The notes beneath the pieces are model-generated. The model was not told the origin of the DNA. It saw only the letters and a program-made list of their open reading frames with translations, and did no database searches. The translations under genes were made by a program, and so were the position numbers. Source: DASTQL01 sp035462375 (GTDB lineage Bacteria > Actinomycetota > Actinomycetes > Jiangellales > Jiangellaceae). From it: a stretch of 64,000 nucleotides of DNA. Shown here in pieces: positions 33,397 through 42,314 of the stretch (position 1 is the first letter of the stretch; every line of letters begins with the position of its first letter). Location: assembly GCA_035462375.1 (NCBI GenBank), contig DATHUJ010000057.1, positions 1 through 64,000 of the forward strand, read 5' to 3'.

Positions 33397-35736
33397 TCAG
33401 TGACCGGCCCGGACTCCGGGAGCCCCGGCGAGGAGCTCGTCGAGGAGTCGCACGGCGCCGGACTTGTCCAGTGGATTGTTCCCGTTCCCACATTTCGGGC
33501 TCTGTACGCATGAGGGGCAGCCCTCGGCGCACGTGCAGGAGGCGATGGCGTCTCGGGCCGCGCGCAGCCATGACCCGGCCGCCTCGTAGCCCCGCTCCGC
33601 GAAGCCGGCACCACCGGGATGGCCGTCGTGCACGAAGACGGTGAGCCGGCCCGTGTCGGGGTGCAGTGCGGTCGACACCCCACCGACGTCCCACCGGTCG
33701 CAGGTGGCGACCAGCGGCAACAGGCCGATCGCCGCGTGCTCGGCAGCGTGGGCCGCCCCGGGCACGTCGGCACCGTGGACCCCAGCGTCGGCCACCCGGT
33801 CGTCCGGCAGGGTCCACCACACCGCCTTGGTGCGCAGGTGCCGCTCCGGCAGGTCCAGCGGCTCCTCGCCCAGCACCTCGCCGCTCCCGGCCCGCCGGCG
33901 CAGGAACGACACCACCCGGCTGGTCACCTCGACCGCGCCGAAGGACAGCCGGGCCGACCCCCAGTCCTGCCCCCTTTCCTCCTCGAGGACGCGGATCTCG
34001 GTCACCTCCCGGGCCGTCGTCGTGTGATCGGTGACTACGGCGTCCACCAGCGCGACCGCCTCGTCCAGGTCGAGGTCGCGCACCAGGAAGGTCTCTCCCT
34101 GGTGCACGTAGACGGCGCCGCGGTGCGCTGTCGAGTGGGCGCGCCCTGAGTCCACCGTCCCCAGCAGCCGCCCCGTCCCCGCCTCGACCAGCCGCACGGG
34201 AGGGCCTCCGGTCCCGCGCAGGTCGGCCAGGTCACATGCCCGCTCACGCCGGGTCCAGAACCACCCGCCGGCCCGGCGTCGCAGCATCCGCGACCGCTCC
34301 AGCCCCGCGACGGCAGTACGGGCGTTGGGGCCGAACAGCGCCAGGTCGGACTCGTCCAGGGGTGCCTCCGCAGCGGCGGCGCAGAGGTGCGGCGCCAGCA
34401 CGTAGGGGTTGTCCGGGTCGAGCACCGTCGCCTCCACGGCCCGGCCGAACACCGCCTGGGGGTGGTGCACGAGGTAGGTGTCCAGCGGGTCGTCCCGGGC
34501 CACCAGGACCGCCAGCGCCCCTTGCCGCGCCCGGCCGGCCCGCCCCGCTTGCTGCCACAGGGACGCCCGGGTACCGGGCCAGCCGGAGAGGAGCACGGCG
34601 TCGAGACCGGCGACGTCGACCCCCAGCTCCAGGGCGTTGGTTGCCGCCACTCCCACCAGCTCGCCGGACTGGAGGGCGGCCTCCAGCCGCCGGCGCTCGT
34701 GGGACAGGTAGCCCGAGCGGTACGCAGCGACGCGGTCGGCGAGCTCGGGCGCCACCGGGACCAGCTGGCCGCGCACCTGGAGGGCGACCGACTCCGCCGC
34801 GCGCCGCGACCGGACGAAGGCCACCGTCCGGACGCCCTGGACCACCAGGTCGGAGAGGAGGTCGGCCGTCTCGGCCGTCGCACTCCGCCGTACGGGAGCA
34901 CCGTTCTCCCCGTGGAGCATGTCGGACAGCGGCGGTTCCCACAGCGCGAAGGCGGTCGGGCCGCGCGGCGACGCGTCGTCCTCGACGGCCACCACGTCGA
35001 GGCCGGTCAGCCGTCGGGCGGTGGCGGCCGGCTCGGAGGCGGTCGCCGAGGCGAGGATGAAGACCGGTGACGAGCCGTAGCGGGCGCAGAGCCGGCGCAG
35101 CCGGCGCAGCACCTGCGCCACGTGCGAGCCGAAGACCCCCCGGTAGCCATGGCACTCGTCGACGACGACGTACCGCACCGACTGGAGGAACGCCGCCCAG
35201 CGGTGGTGCCTCGGCAGCAGCGATCGGTGCAGCATGTCCGGGTTGGTGAGCAGGTACGAGGCGTGGTCGCGCGCCACGTCGCGCAGCTCGGCGGGCGTGT
35301 CCCCGTCGTACGTGGTGGCGAGCACGTCGGGTACGCAGAGCCGGTCCAGGGCGCGCAGCTGGTCGGCGGCCAGCGCCTTGGTCGGTGAGAGGTAGAGGAC
35401 CGTCGCGCCGCGCCGCCCGCGCGCCACGCCGGCACGGACCGCCGTGAGCGCCGGCATCAGGTACGCGAGGGACTTGCCCGACGCGGTACCGGTGGCGACC
35501 ACGACGGACCGTCCCGCCCAGGCGTGCTCGGCGGCCCGCACCTGGTGCCGCCAGGGCCGCTCGACCCCCGCCGCGACCAGGCGGTCCCGGACGACCGGGT
35601 CGAGCCAGGCCGGCCACGGGGCGGCGCCCTCCGTCCGCGCGGGGACGTCCTCGACGTGGGTCACCCGGTCGCTGCGCGCGTGGCCGGCGAGGTGGTCCAG
35701 CAACGCGCGCGGGTCGGCGGTCCTGGCGTCGGGCAC
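33397..35736 (-). CDS. DEAD/DEAH-box helicase with DUF1998 (MrfA-like)
   Basis: A 779-residue superfamily 2 helicase, homologue of Rv3649. N-terminal motor: ATGTASGKS (motif I), VVVDECHGYRG (II), ILASATASEP (III). Second motor domain: ALELGVDVAGLDAVLL and QQAGRAGR (VI). The C-terminal DUF1998 region ends with the zinc-binding cysteine cluster CTCAEGCPSCVQSPKCGN. In Bacillus subtilis the related MrfA works with an exonuclease, MrfB, in mitomycin-crosslink repair; no mrfB is next to it here. GTG start at 35736. It is divergent from bldG. Confidence 0.93.
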   Translation of the reverse strand: MPDARTADPRALLDHLAGHARSDRVTHVEDVPARTEGAAPWPAWLDPVVRDRLVAAGVERPWRHQVRAAEHAWAGRSVVVATGTASGKSLAYLMPALTAVRAGVARGRRGATVLYLSPTKALAADQLRALDRLCVPDVLATTYDGDTPAELRDVARDHASYLLTNPDMLHRSLLPRHHRWAAFLQSVRYVVVDECHGYRGVFGSHVAQVLRRLRRLCARYGSSPVFILASATASEPAATARRLTGLDVVAVEDDASPRGPTAFALWEPPLSDMLHGENGAPVRRSATAETADLLSDLVVQGVRTVAFVRSRRAAESVALQVRGQLVPVAPELADRVAAYRSGYLSHERRRLEAALQSGELVGVAATNALELGVDVAGLDAVLLSGWPGTRASLWQQAGRAGRARQGALAVLVARDDPLDTYLVHHPQAVFGRAVEATVLDPDNPYVLAPHLCAAAAEAPLDESDLALFGPNARTAVAGLERSRMLRRRAGGWFWTRRERACDLADLRGTGGPPVRLVEAGTGRLLGTVDSGRAHSTAHRGAVYVHQGETFLVRDLDLDEAVALVDAVVTDHTTTAREVTEIRVLEEERGQDWGSARLSFGAVEVTSRVVSFLRRRAGSGEVLGEEPLDLPERHLRTKAVWWTLPDDRVADAGVHGADVPGAAHAAEHAAIGLLPLVATCDRWDVGGVSTALHPDTGRLTVFVHDGHPGGAGFAERGYEAAGSWLRAARDAIASCTCAEGCPSCVQSPKCGNGNNPLDKSGAVRLLDELLAGAPGVRAGH

Positions 35737-35864
35737 CCCAGCAGTCTCGCACCGGGGGCCGGGGCGCGGTGCCGGGCCGCGCCGAGCAGGTGGTTGAATG
35801 CCGGGGTCCGTGCCGGGACCGCCCTGGAGGGGGTACGGCAGACCGAGCGGCCGTGGGAGGCTCC

Positions 35865-36206
35865 GTGGACCTGTCGTTGTCGACCCGACCCGAGGGCGAG
35901 CGCACCGTCGTCGACGTGGCCGGTGAGATCGACGTCTACACCGCCCCGCAGCTGCGCGAGCAGCTCGTCGAGCTCGTCGACTCGGGACGGTACGACCTGG
36001 TGATCGACATGGAGCGGGTCGAGTTCCTCGACTCGACCGGTCTCGGCGTGCTGGTGGGGGGCCTCAAGCGGGTCCGCGCGCACGACGGTTCGCTGCGCCT
36101 GGTCTGCACCCAGGAGCGGATCCTCAAGATCTTCCGGATCACCGGACTGACCAAGGTCTTTCCCATCCACGACTCGGTGACCGAGGCCGTCGCGGCGACG
36201 GACTGA
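35865..36206 (+). CDS. bldG: Anti-sigma factor antagonist BldG
   Basis: A 113-residue STAS-domain anti-anti-sigma factor, the same length as Streptomyces BldG. The phospho-acceptor is Ser57 in EFLDSTGLGVLVGGLK. Unphosphorylated, such proteins sequester anti-sigma kinases and free stress or development sigma factors. GTG at 35865 with GGGAGG 4 bases upstream. The partner kinase is expected to be the next gene, but that protein appears degenerate. Position opposite the helicase gene and before the RsbW-like gene matches the Streptomyces bldG neighbourhood. Confidence 0.93.
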   Translation: MDLSLSTRPEGERTVVDVAGEIDVYTAPQLREQLVELVDSGRYDLVIDMERVEFLDSTGLGVLVGGLKRVRAHDGSLRLVCTQERILKIFRITGLTKVFPIHDSVTEAVAATD

Positions 36207-36222
36207 CCGGCGGGGAGGGCTC

Positions 36223-36654
36223 GTGGCCGAGGTCGAGCTGCGCATCGACCCGCTGACCTCGCACGTCCGGACCGCCCGACAGGTGGCGGTGGCCCTGGCC
36301 CGGCGGGCGGGAGTGGCGCCGGACGTGCTCGACGAGGTCCGGCTCGCCGTGGGGGAGGCCTGCGGCCTGGCCGTGGCACTGCAGCGGCGGGACGAGGACG
36401 CCGAGCAGGTGGTCCTCCGGTTCGAGGACGGTGACGGGCTGGCCGTGGAGCTCCGCGGCTCGACCGTACTGGCCGAGGCCGAGGGGGACGCTGCGGTCCA
36501 GGTGCTCTCCGACGCCGTGGTCGCCGACGAGGACGACGACGAGGCGCTGCCCGCGGGCGCGGTCCTAGCGGTCCTCTCCGAGCTGGTTCCCGGTCTCCAG
36601 GTGGTCACCGGGCCGGCCGGTCCCCGCCTCGGGCTGCGCTGGCCGCCGGGCTGA
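36223..36654 (+). CDS. RsbW-like anti-sigma factor with degenerate ATP site
   Basis: A 143-residue protein. Its N-terminal part matches HATPase_c_2 (SpoIIAB/RsbW) proteins: HVRTARQVAVALARRAGV and VLDEVRLAVGEACGLAVAL. The N-box asparagine that holds Mg-ATP (usually E-A-x-x-N) is Leu49 here, and no DxGxG motif follows. The C-terminal half is acidic (ADEDDDEALP). It is unlikely to phosphorylate BldG; it may bind BldG or a sigma factor without ATP. GTG start 16 bases after bldG with GGGAGGG upstream, so the two are cotranscribed. Confidence 0.85.
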   Translation: MAEVELRIDPLTSHVRTARQVAVALARRAGVAPDVLDEVRLAVGEACGLAVALQRRDEDAEQVVLRFEDGDGLAVELRGSTVLAEAEGDAAVQVLSDAVVADEDDDEALPAGAVLAVLSELVPGLQVVTGPAGPRLGLRWPPG

Positions 36655-36714
36655 CCGCCGCGCCCACGCCCCTCTCGTACGGGGGGCGGTGCAGGGAGCG
36701 CGCCCACGCCTGCG

Positions 36715-36720
36715 TAGACT
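36715..36720 (+). promoter_or_regulatory. Putative -10 box upstream of hppA
   Basis: TAGACT lies 162 bases before the hppA ATG in a gap of 228 bases. If used, it gives a 5' leader of about 155 bases. Support is sequence only. Confidence 0.3.
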
Positions 36721-36882
36721 CCCGCCCCACACGGGGCCGCCGGTGTCCACCCTGCTGGAGCGTGGGGCCCTTCGTACCGCACCGACACCGCACTGTCGCC
36801 ACGGCCGTCGACCCAGGAGCGCTCCCCGGGTGCGCGGCCGCTGTCGTGGTCGGCCCGCCGAGGGCCACGTCAAGGAGGACGA

Positions 36883-39186
36883 ATGACCGGGCTCATCCGC
36901 GCTGCCGACGGCGGCACGGTGGTCTCGCTCTCCGGCAGCAACCTCTCCTACGTCGTCGTGGTCGCGCTCGTCGCGGTCGCGGCGCTCGTGATGGCGGCGC
37001 TGTTCCGCCGCGAGGTGCTCGCCGCGAGCGAGGGCACCGACAGCATGAAGGACATCGCGCACGCCGTGCAGGAAGGCGCCGCGGCCTACCTCAACCGCCA
37101 GTACCGCACCCTGGGTGTCTTCATCGTCCTGGTCTTCGGGCTGCTGTTCCTGCTCCCCGGCGACGCGGGGGTTCGGATCGGCCGCTCCTTCTTCTTCGTC
37201 GTGGGTGCCCTGTTCTCGGCGGCGATCGGCTACCTCGGGATGTGGCTGGCCACGCGCGCCAACGTGCGGATGGCAGCGGCCGCCCGCGACGACGACTCCA
37301 ACGGGGCGATGCGCATCGCCTTCCGTACGGGGGGGGTCGTGGGGATGGCCACGGTGGGCCTCGGCCTGCTGGGGGCCTCGATCGTCGTGCTGGTCTACCG
37401 CGGCGACGCGCCCGCCGTGCTGGAGGGATTCGGCTTCGGCGCCGCCCTGCTCGCGATGTTCATGCGGGTCGGCGGCGGAATCTTCACCAAGGCTGCCGAC
37501 GTGGGCGCCGACCTGGTCGGCAAGGTCGAGCAGGGTATTCCCGAGGACGACCCCCGCAACGCCGCGACGATCGCGGACAACGTCGGCGACAACGTCGGCG
37601 ACTGCGCCGGCATGGCGGCCGACCTCTTCGAGTCCTACGCCGTGATGCTGGTGGCGGCGCTCATCCTGGGCAAGGCGGCCTTCGGCGAGGAGGGCCTGGT
37701 CTTCCCGCTGGTGGTCCCGGCCATCGGTGCGGTGACCGCGGTTCTCGGCATCTACCTGACCCGGCCCCGCACCGGTGAGAACGGCCTCAAGACGATCAAC
37801 CGCAGCTTCTACCTGTCGGCGCTGTTCTCTGCCCTCCTCTCCGGCCTGGCCGCCTACGCCTACCTGCCCTCGACCTTCGTCGAGCTGTCCGGCGGCATCG
37901 AGGCCGACGGCGACCCGCGCCTGCTCGCCACGGTCGCGGTGTTCATCGGCATCGTGCTCGCCGGGGTGATCCTCTGGCTCACCGGCTACTTCACCGGCAC
38001 CGACAGGCGCCCGGTCAAGGACGTGGTGTCCACCTCGCTGACCGGCCCGGCCACGGTGATCCTGTCCGGGGTGTCGCTCGGCCTGGAGTCCGCCGTCTAC
38101 ACCGCCTTGGTCATCGGCAGCGCGGTCTACGGGGCGTTCCTCCTCGGCGGCGGCTCGGTCATCCTCTCGCTCTTCCTGATCGCCCTGGCCGGCACCGGCC
38201 TGCTCACCACCGTCGGCGTCATCGTGGCCATGGACACCTTCGGACCGGTCAGCGACAACGCCCAGGGCATCGCCGAGATGTCCGGGGACGTGCACGGCGA
38301 CGGGGCGCAGATCCTCACCGACCTCGACGCCGTCGGCAACACCACCAAGGCGATCACCAAGGGCATCGCCATCTCCACCGCGGTGCTCGCAGCGACCGCC
38401 CTGTTCGGCTCGTACAACGACGCGGTCAACACCGCCCTGCGCGAGGCCGGCATCGCGGCCGGCGATGCAGGTGCTGCGTTCCTGCGCACGGTCGACTCGC
38501 CCAACGTCCTGGTCGGCGTGCTCATCGGCGCCTGCGTGGTGTTCCTCTTCTCCGGCCTGGCGATCAGCGCGGTCGGCCGGGCGGCCGGGGCCGTGGTCTT
38601 CGAGGTCCGCCGCCAGTTCCGCGACATCCCGGGGATCATGGAGGGCACGGCCAAGCCCGAGTACGGCAAGGTCGTCGACATCGTCACCCGCGACTCGCTC
38701 CGCGAGCTGGCCACGCCCGGCCTGCTGGCGGCGATGGCGCCCATCGCGGTCGGCTTCGGCCTCGGGGTGGGCCCGCTCGCCGGCTTCCTCGGCGGGGCGA
38801 TCGCGTGCGGCACGCTCATGGCGGTCTTCCTGGCCAACTCCGGCGGGGCCTGGGACAACGCCAAGAAGGTCGTCGAGGACGGGGCGCTGGGCGGCAAGGG
38901 ATCCAGCGCCCACGACGCCACGGTCATCGGTGACACCGTCGGCGACCCGTTCAAGGACACGGCCGGCCCGGCGATCAACCCGCTGCTCAAGGTGATGAAC
39001 CTGGTCTCGGTGCTCATCGCCCCGGCGATCGTGGCCGTCTCCGTCGGCGATGGGGCCAACAACGGTCTTCGCTACGGCATAGCGCTGACCGCCGTAGCGA
39101 TCGTCGTGGGTGCGGTCGTGGTCTCCAAGCGCCGTCCGATTGCGATCGAGGCGTCCAGCGAGCCGCAGCGCATCAGCGCCTCCTGA
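36883..39186 (+). CDS. hppA: K+-independent proton-translocating pyrophosphatase
   Basis: A 767-residue membrane-bound pyrophosphatase with about 16 helices that couples PPi hydrolysis to proton export. The substrate site is DDPRNAATIADNVGDNVGDC, preceded by KAADVGADLVGKVE, and the C-terminal acidic motif GDTVGDPFKDTAGPAINP is intact. GNTTKAITKG has lysine at the position that distinguishes potassium-independent enzymes (alanine in the dependent type). ATG at 36883 with AGGAGG 5 bases upstream. Monocistronic between the RsbW-like gene and an amidohydrolase. Confidence 0.96.
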   Translation: MTGLIRAADGGTVVSLSGSNLSYVVVVALVAVAALVMAALFRREVLAASEGTDSMKDIAHAVQEGAAAYLNRQYRTLGVFIVLVFGLLFLLPGDAGVRIGRSFFFVVGALFSAAIGYLGMWLATRANVRMAAAARDDDSNGAMRIAFRTGGVVGMATVGLGLLGASIVVLVYRGDAPAVLEGFGFGAALLAMFMRVGGGIFTKAADVGADLVGKVEQGIPEDDPRNAATIADNVGDNVGDCAGMAADLFESYAVMLVAALILGKAAFGEEGLVFPLVVPAIGAVTAVLGIYLTRPRTGENGLKTINRSFYLSALFSALLSGLAAYAYLPSTFVELSGGIEADGDPRLLATVAVFIGIVLAGVILWLTGYFTGTDRRPVKDVVSTSLTGPATVILSGVSLGLESAVYTALVIGSAVYGAFLLGGGSVILSLFLIALAGTGLLTTVGVIVAMDTFGPVSDNAQGIAEMSGDVHGDGAQILTDLDAVGNTTKAITKGIAISTAVLAATALFGSYNDAVNTALREAGIAAGDAGAAFLRTVDSPNVLVGVLIGACVVFLFSGLAISAVGRAAGAVVFEVRRQFRDIPGIMEGTAKPEYGKVVDIVTRDSLRELATPGLLAAMAPIAVGFGLGVGPLAGFLGGAIACGTLMAVFLANSGGAWDNAKKVVEDGALGGKGSSAHDATVIGDTVGDPFKDTAGPAINPLLKVMNLVSVLIAPAIVAVSVGDGANNGLRYGIALTAVAIVVGAVVVSKRRPIAIEASSEPQRISAS

Positions 39187-39240
39187 CGGCCGGGGACGGG
39201 AACCCGCCGGGGAACCACCTGGGTACGGCATGCTCCCCGG

Positions 39241-40917
39241 GTGGAGACCGCAGCACCCCCCGCTCGCGCCCGTGGGGCGGGAACCGCCGAGATCGTGTTC
39301 CTGGGCACCGCCTTCACCGCCGACCCGGTCCGACCGTTCGCCGACGCCGTGGCCGTCGCGGGTGGTCGCGTCGTCGCGGTCGGTTCGGGGGACGCCCGGG
39401 AGCTCGCCGGCGCCGGGACCGAGGTCGTCCGGGTCGAGGGCCTGGTGCTGCCCGGCTTCCAGGATGCTCATGTCCACCCCGTCCAAGGCGGGGTCGAGCG
39501 GCTGCACTGCGACCTCTCCGGCCTCGCCGGGCCCGAGGACTACCTCGACCGCGTCGCCGACCACGCCGCGCGGCACCCCGACCGGACCTGGATCACGGGC
39601 GGCGGCTGGGCCAGCGCGCACTTCGGGGGCGGGACGCCGCGGCGCGAGGACCTCGACCGCGCCACGCGGGGCCGCCCCGCCCTCCTGGTCAGCCGCGACC
39701 ACCACGGCGCCTGGGTCAGCAGCCGGGCCCTCGAGCTGGCGGGCATCACCGCCGAGACCCCGGACCCACCGGACGGCCGGATCGAGCGCGACGAGGACGG
39801 CACCCCCACCGGGACACTCCACGAGGGAGCGGTCGCACTCGTCGGGAGGCTCCTCCCGCCCACCCCCGACGGTGAGCTCGACGAGGGCCTCCTGCTCGCC
39901 CAGGACTATCTGCACTCCCTCGGGATCACGGCCTGGCAGGACGCGATCGTCGGCGACTACGCGGGCCACCGGGACCCCTCGGGCGCCTACCGCCGGCTCG
40001 ACGACGACGGCCGCCTGACCGCCCGCGTGGTCGGAGCCCTCTGGTGGGACCGGGAGCGTGGCGCCGAGCAGGTCGCCGACCTGCGCGAGCGCCGGGTCCA
40101 GCTCTCCGGCCGCCGGTTCCGCGCCACGAGCGTCAAGATCATGCAGGACGGGGTCCCCGAGAACGGCAGCGCCGCCATGCTCGACCCCTACTTGGACGGC
40201 CGTGGCAGCCCAACCGGCAACCGCGGGCACTCGTACGTGGAGGCGGCGCAGCTGCGGGAGCACGTCAGCGCACTGGACGTGGCCGGCTTCCAGGTCCACG
40301 TCCACGCGATCGGGGACCGCGCCGTGCGCGAGGCGCTCGACGCCGTCGCCGAGGCCCGGCTCCGCAACGGCCCCACCGACAACCGGCACCACATCGCGCA
40401 CGTCCAGGTGGTCCACCCCGACGACGTCCCGCGTTTCGCCGCGGTCGGCGCCGCGGCCACGATCCAGCCGCTGTGGGCGGCGTACGACCAGCAGATGGTC
40501 CGCCTCACCCTTCCGGTGCTCGGCGAGGAACGCTCCCGCCGGCAGTACCCCTTCGCCGACCTGCACCGCGCCGGCGCCGTCCTGGCCGGCGGCAGCGACT
40601 GGCCGGTGAGCACCCCGGACCCGCTGGCCGGCATCCACGTCGCCGTCAACCGCACGCTGCCGCCCGCGCTCGCCGACGGCGACGACCGACCCTTCCTCCC
40701 CGAGCAGGCGATCGACCTCGCCACCGCCCTCACCGCCTACACCGCCGGCTCCGCGTACGTGAACCACCTCGACGACGCCGGCACGCTCACCGTCGGCGCG
40801 CTGGCCGACGTCGTGGTGCTCGACCGCGACCCGTTCGCCCACCCACCCGGCGAGATCGCCGACTGCCGGGTCCGGCAGACCTGGGTCGGCGGCGAGCTCG
40901 TGCACGGCGGGAGGTGA
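39241..40917 (+). CDS. YtcJ-like amidohydrolase
   Basis: A 558-residue metal-dependent amidohydrolase of the YtcJ/amidohydrolase-3 group. Metal ligands and catalytic residues are visible in DAHVHPVQGG, ATSVKIMQDGVPENG (bridging lysine region), HVHAIGDRAVREAL and GSDWPVSTPDPL. Typical family members act on N-substituted formamides or other amides; this substrate is unknown. There is no signal peptide. The GTG start lies 54 bases after hppA without a strong ribosome binding site. Confidence 0.9.
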   Translation: METAAPPARARGAGTAEIVFLGTAFTADPVRPFADAVAVAGGRVVAVGSGDARELAGAGTEVVRVEGLVLPGFQDAHVHPVQGGVERLHCDLSGLAGPEDYLDRVADHAARHPDRTWITGGGWASAHFGGGTPRREDLDRATRGRPALLVSRDHHGAWVSSRALELAGITAETPDPPDGRIERDEDGTPTGTLHEGAVALVGRLLPPTPDGELDEGLLLAQDYLHSLGITAWQDAIVGDYAGHRDPSGAYRRLDDDGRLTARVVGALWWDRERGAEQVADLRERRVQLSGRRFRATSVKIMQDGVPENGSAAMLDPYLDGRGSPTGNRGHSYVEAAQLREHVSALDVAGFQVHVHAIGDRAVREALDAVAEARLRNGPTDNRHHIAHVQVVHPDDVPRFAAVGAAATIQPLWAAYDQQMVRLTLPVLGEERSRRQYPFADLHRAGAVLAGGSDWPVSTPDPLAGIHVAVNRTLPPALADGDDRPFLPEQAIDLATALTAYTAGSAYVNHLDDAGTLTVGALADVVVLDRDPFAHPPGEIADCRVRQTWVGGELVHGGR

Positions 40918-41083
40918 GGCGGGTGGGTACGCCACCCCACCTGGACGCCGAGTCCGTGGCGCGCGTCCGCGAGTACCTCGGGCGCCGAGAACCCTGCCGT
41001 ACGGCTCGAGGAGTGGCCGTACGCCGTCGAGCTGCTGCCCCTGCTGCCGACCCGAGCGCCGCGCCAACCCGATCTCTGCCGTC

Positions 41084-42226
41084 TCAGCGGCGCTCGTGCG
41101 GGTACTCCGCGGCGCGCCGCTGGAAGGACAGGATCCTCGGGTTCTGGACGACTCCTGCGCGGATCTCGATCGCCTGCCGGATCGTCCGGTCGGCGTCCCA
41201 GGCGTCCGGGCCGGCGAGGACCGTGCGCACGTGGGGGAGCAGGGCCTCGCTGATCTCCCAGGTGGCGGAGTTCCACAGGTAGGAGGGGCTGTGGTCCACC
41301 CCGTAGTAGCGGACCCCGTCGCCGACCGTGAAGACCGGGTCCTCGAAGGCGGTCGGCCGGGCGAAGTCGAAGCCCATCCCCTCGTCGCAGGACACGTCCA
41401 CGATGAGGCTCCCCGGCGGGAACCGCTCGACCTCGTCTCCCACGACGAACATGAGCGGGGAGTCGGTGTCCTGCAGCACGCAGTTGACCACCAGGTCGTG
41501 ACGGGCCAGGAACTCGTGGACGGGCACCACCCCCTCCCGGGTGACCACCTCCGTCCGGCTCGGGTCCCCCGCCGTACGTTGCTGGTGGCCGAGCACCACG
41601 GACGGGATCGGCGAGGCGACGGCGGTGACGTCGCGCATCGTGAGCGCGGTGACCTCGTGCACCCCGAGCGCGTGCAGGCCCGTGACCGCGCCGCGGGCGG
41701 TGTTGCCGAAGCCGATGACGACCGCCCTCAGGTGGTGCCCGTAGTGGCCGGTGAGTCCGTCGAGCGCCATCGCGTGCAGCACGGAGGCGTAGCCGGCCAT
41801 CTCGTTGTTGATGTGGAAGACGTGGACCAGGAACCGGCCGTCCCCGGTCCAGTGGTTCATCTCCTCCCAGGCGATGAGCGTGAGGCGCTTGTCGATCGCC
41901 AGCTGGGTGAGCTCGGCGTCCTGGACGCAGTGCGGCCATCCCCACAGGACCTGGCCGTCACGCAGCTCGGTCACGTCGGGGAGCGTCGGCTTGGGCAGGA
42001 GGACGACGTCGGACTCGGCGATGATCTCCCGCCGGGTCCGCATCCCCGCGACCAGGGGGGTGAGGTGGTCGTCGGGCAGGTCGAAGTGGTCGCCGTAGCC
42101 GTGCTCGAGCAGGATCCGCTCGCGCAGGTCGGCGTCGATCCGCTCCACGTGCCGCGGGTGGATCGGCAGCCGGTGCTCGTTCTCCTTCCCGGACTCGCCG
42201 AGCACTCCGAGCGTCAGGCCGTCCAT
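41084..42226 (-). CDS. AlaDH/PNT family dehydrogenase-like protein
   Basis: A 380-residue protein of the alanine dehydrogenase/pyridine nucleotide transhydrogenase superfamily. It resembles N5-(carboxyethyl)ornithine synthase more than classic alanine dehydrogenase. The N-terminal catalytic part starts GVLGESGKENEHRLPIHP; the nucleotide-binding part has VIGFGNTARGAVTGL (GxGxxxxG). SCDEGMGFDFARPT and YYGVDHSPSYLWNSAT are family features of the catalytic face. It probably uses NAD(P)H for reductive condensation or oxidation of an amino acid; the substrate is unknown. ATG at 42226 with AGGAGG upstream. Divergent from the M28 peptidase. Confidence 0.85.
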   Translation of the reverse strand: MDGLTLGVLGESGKENEHRLPIHPRHVERIDADLRERILLEHGYGDHFDLPDDHLTPLVAGMRTRREIIAESDVVLLPKPTLPDVTELRDGQVLWGWPHCVQDAELTQLAIDKRLTLIAWEEMNHWTGDGRFLVHVFHINNEMAGYASVLHAMALDGLTGHYGHHLRAVVIGFGNTARGAVTGLHALGVHEVTALTMRDVTAVASPIPSVVLGHQQRTAGDPSRTEVVTREGVVPVHEFLARHDLVVNCVLQDTDSPLMFVVGDEVERFPPGSLIVDVSCDEGMGFDFARPTAFEDPVFTVGDGVRYYGVDHSPSYLWNSATWEISEALLPHVRTVLAGPDAWDADRTIRQAIEIRAGVVQNPRILSFQRRAAEYPHERR

Positions 42227-42314
42227 CCGTCCTCCTGGGGCGTCCCACTGGATCGGCCCCTTGCTACCACGCGAGTTGCACTGTGCCTGCGGAACGGGTT
42301 CAGATGGGTGGGTC

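Noticed and set aside
36565..41067. A 1500-residue minus-strand open frame opposite hppA and the amidohydrolase
   Set aside because: It is the antisense shadow of two well-supported genes. Composition is Gly/Asp/Arg/His-rich without domains, as expected from G/C-biased third positions.
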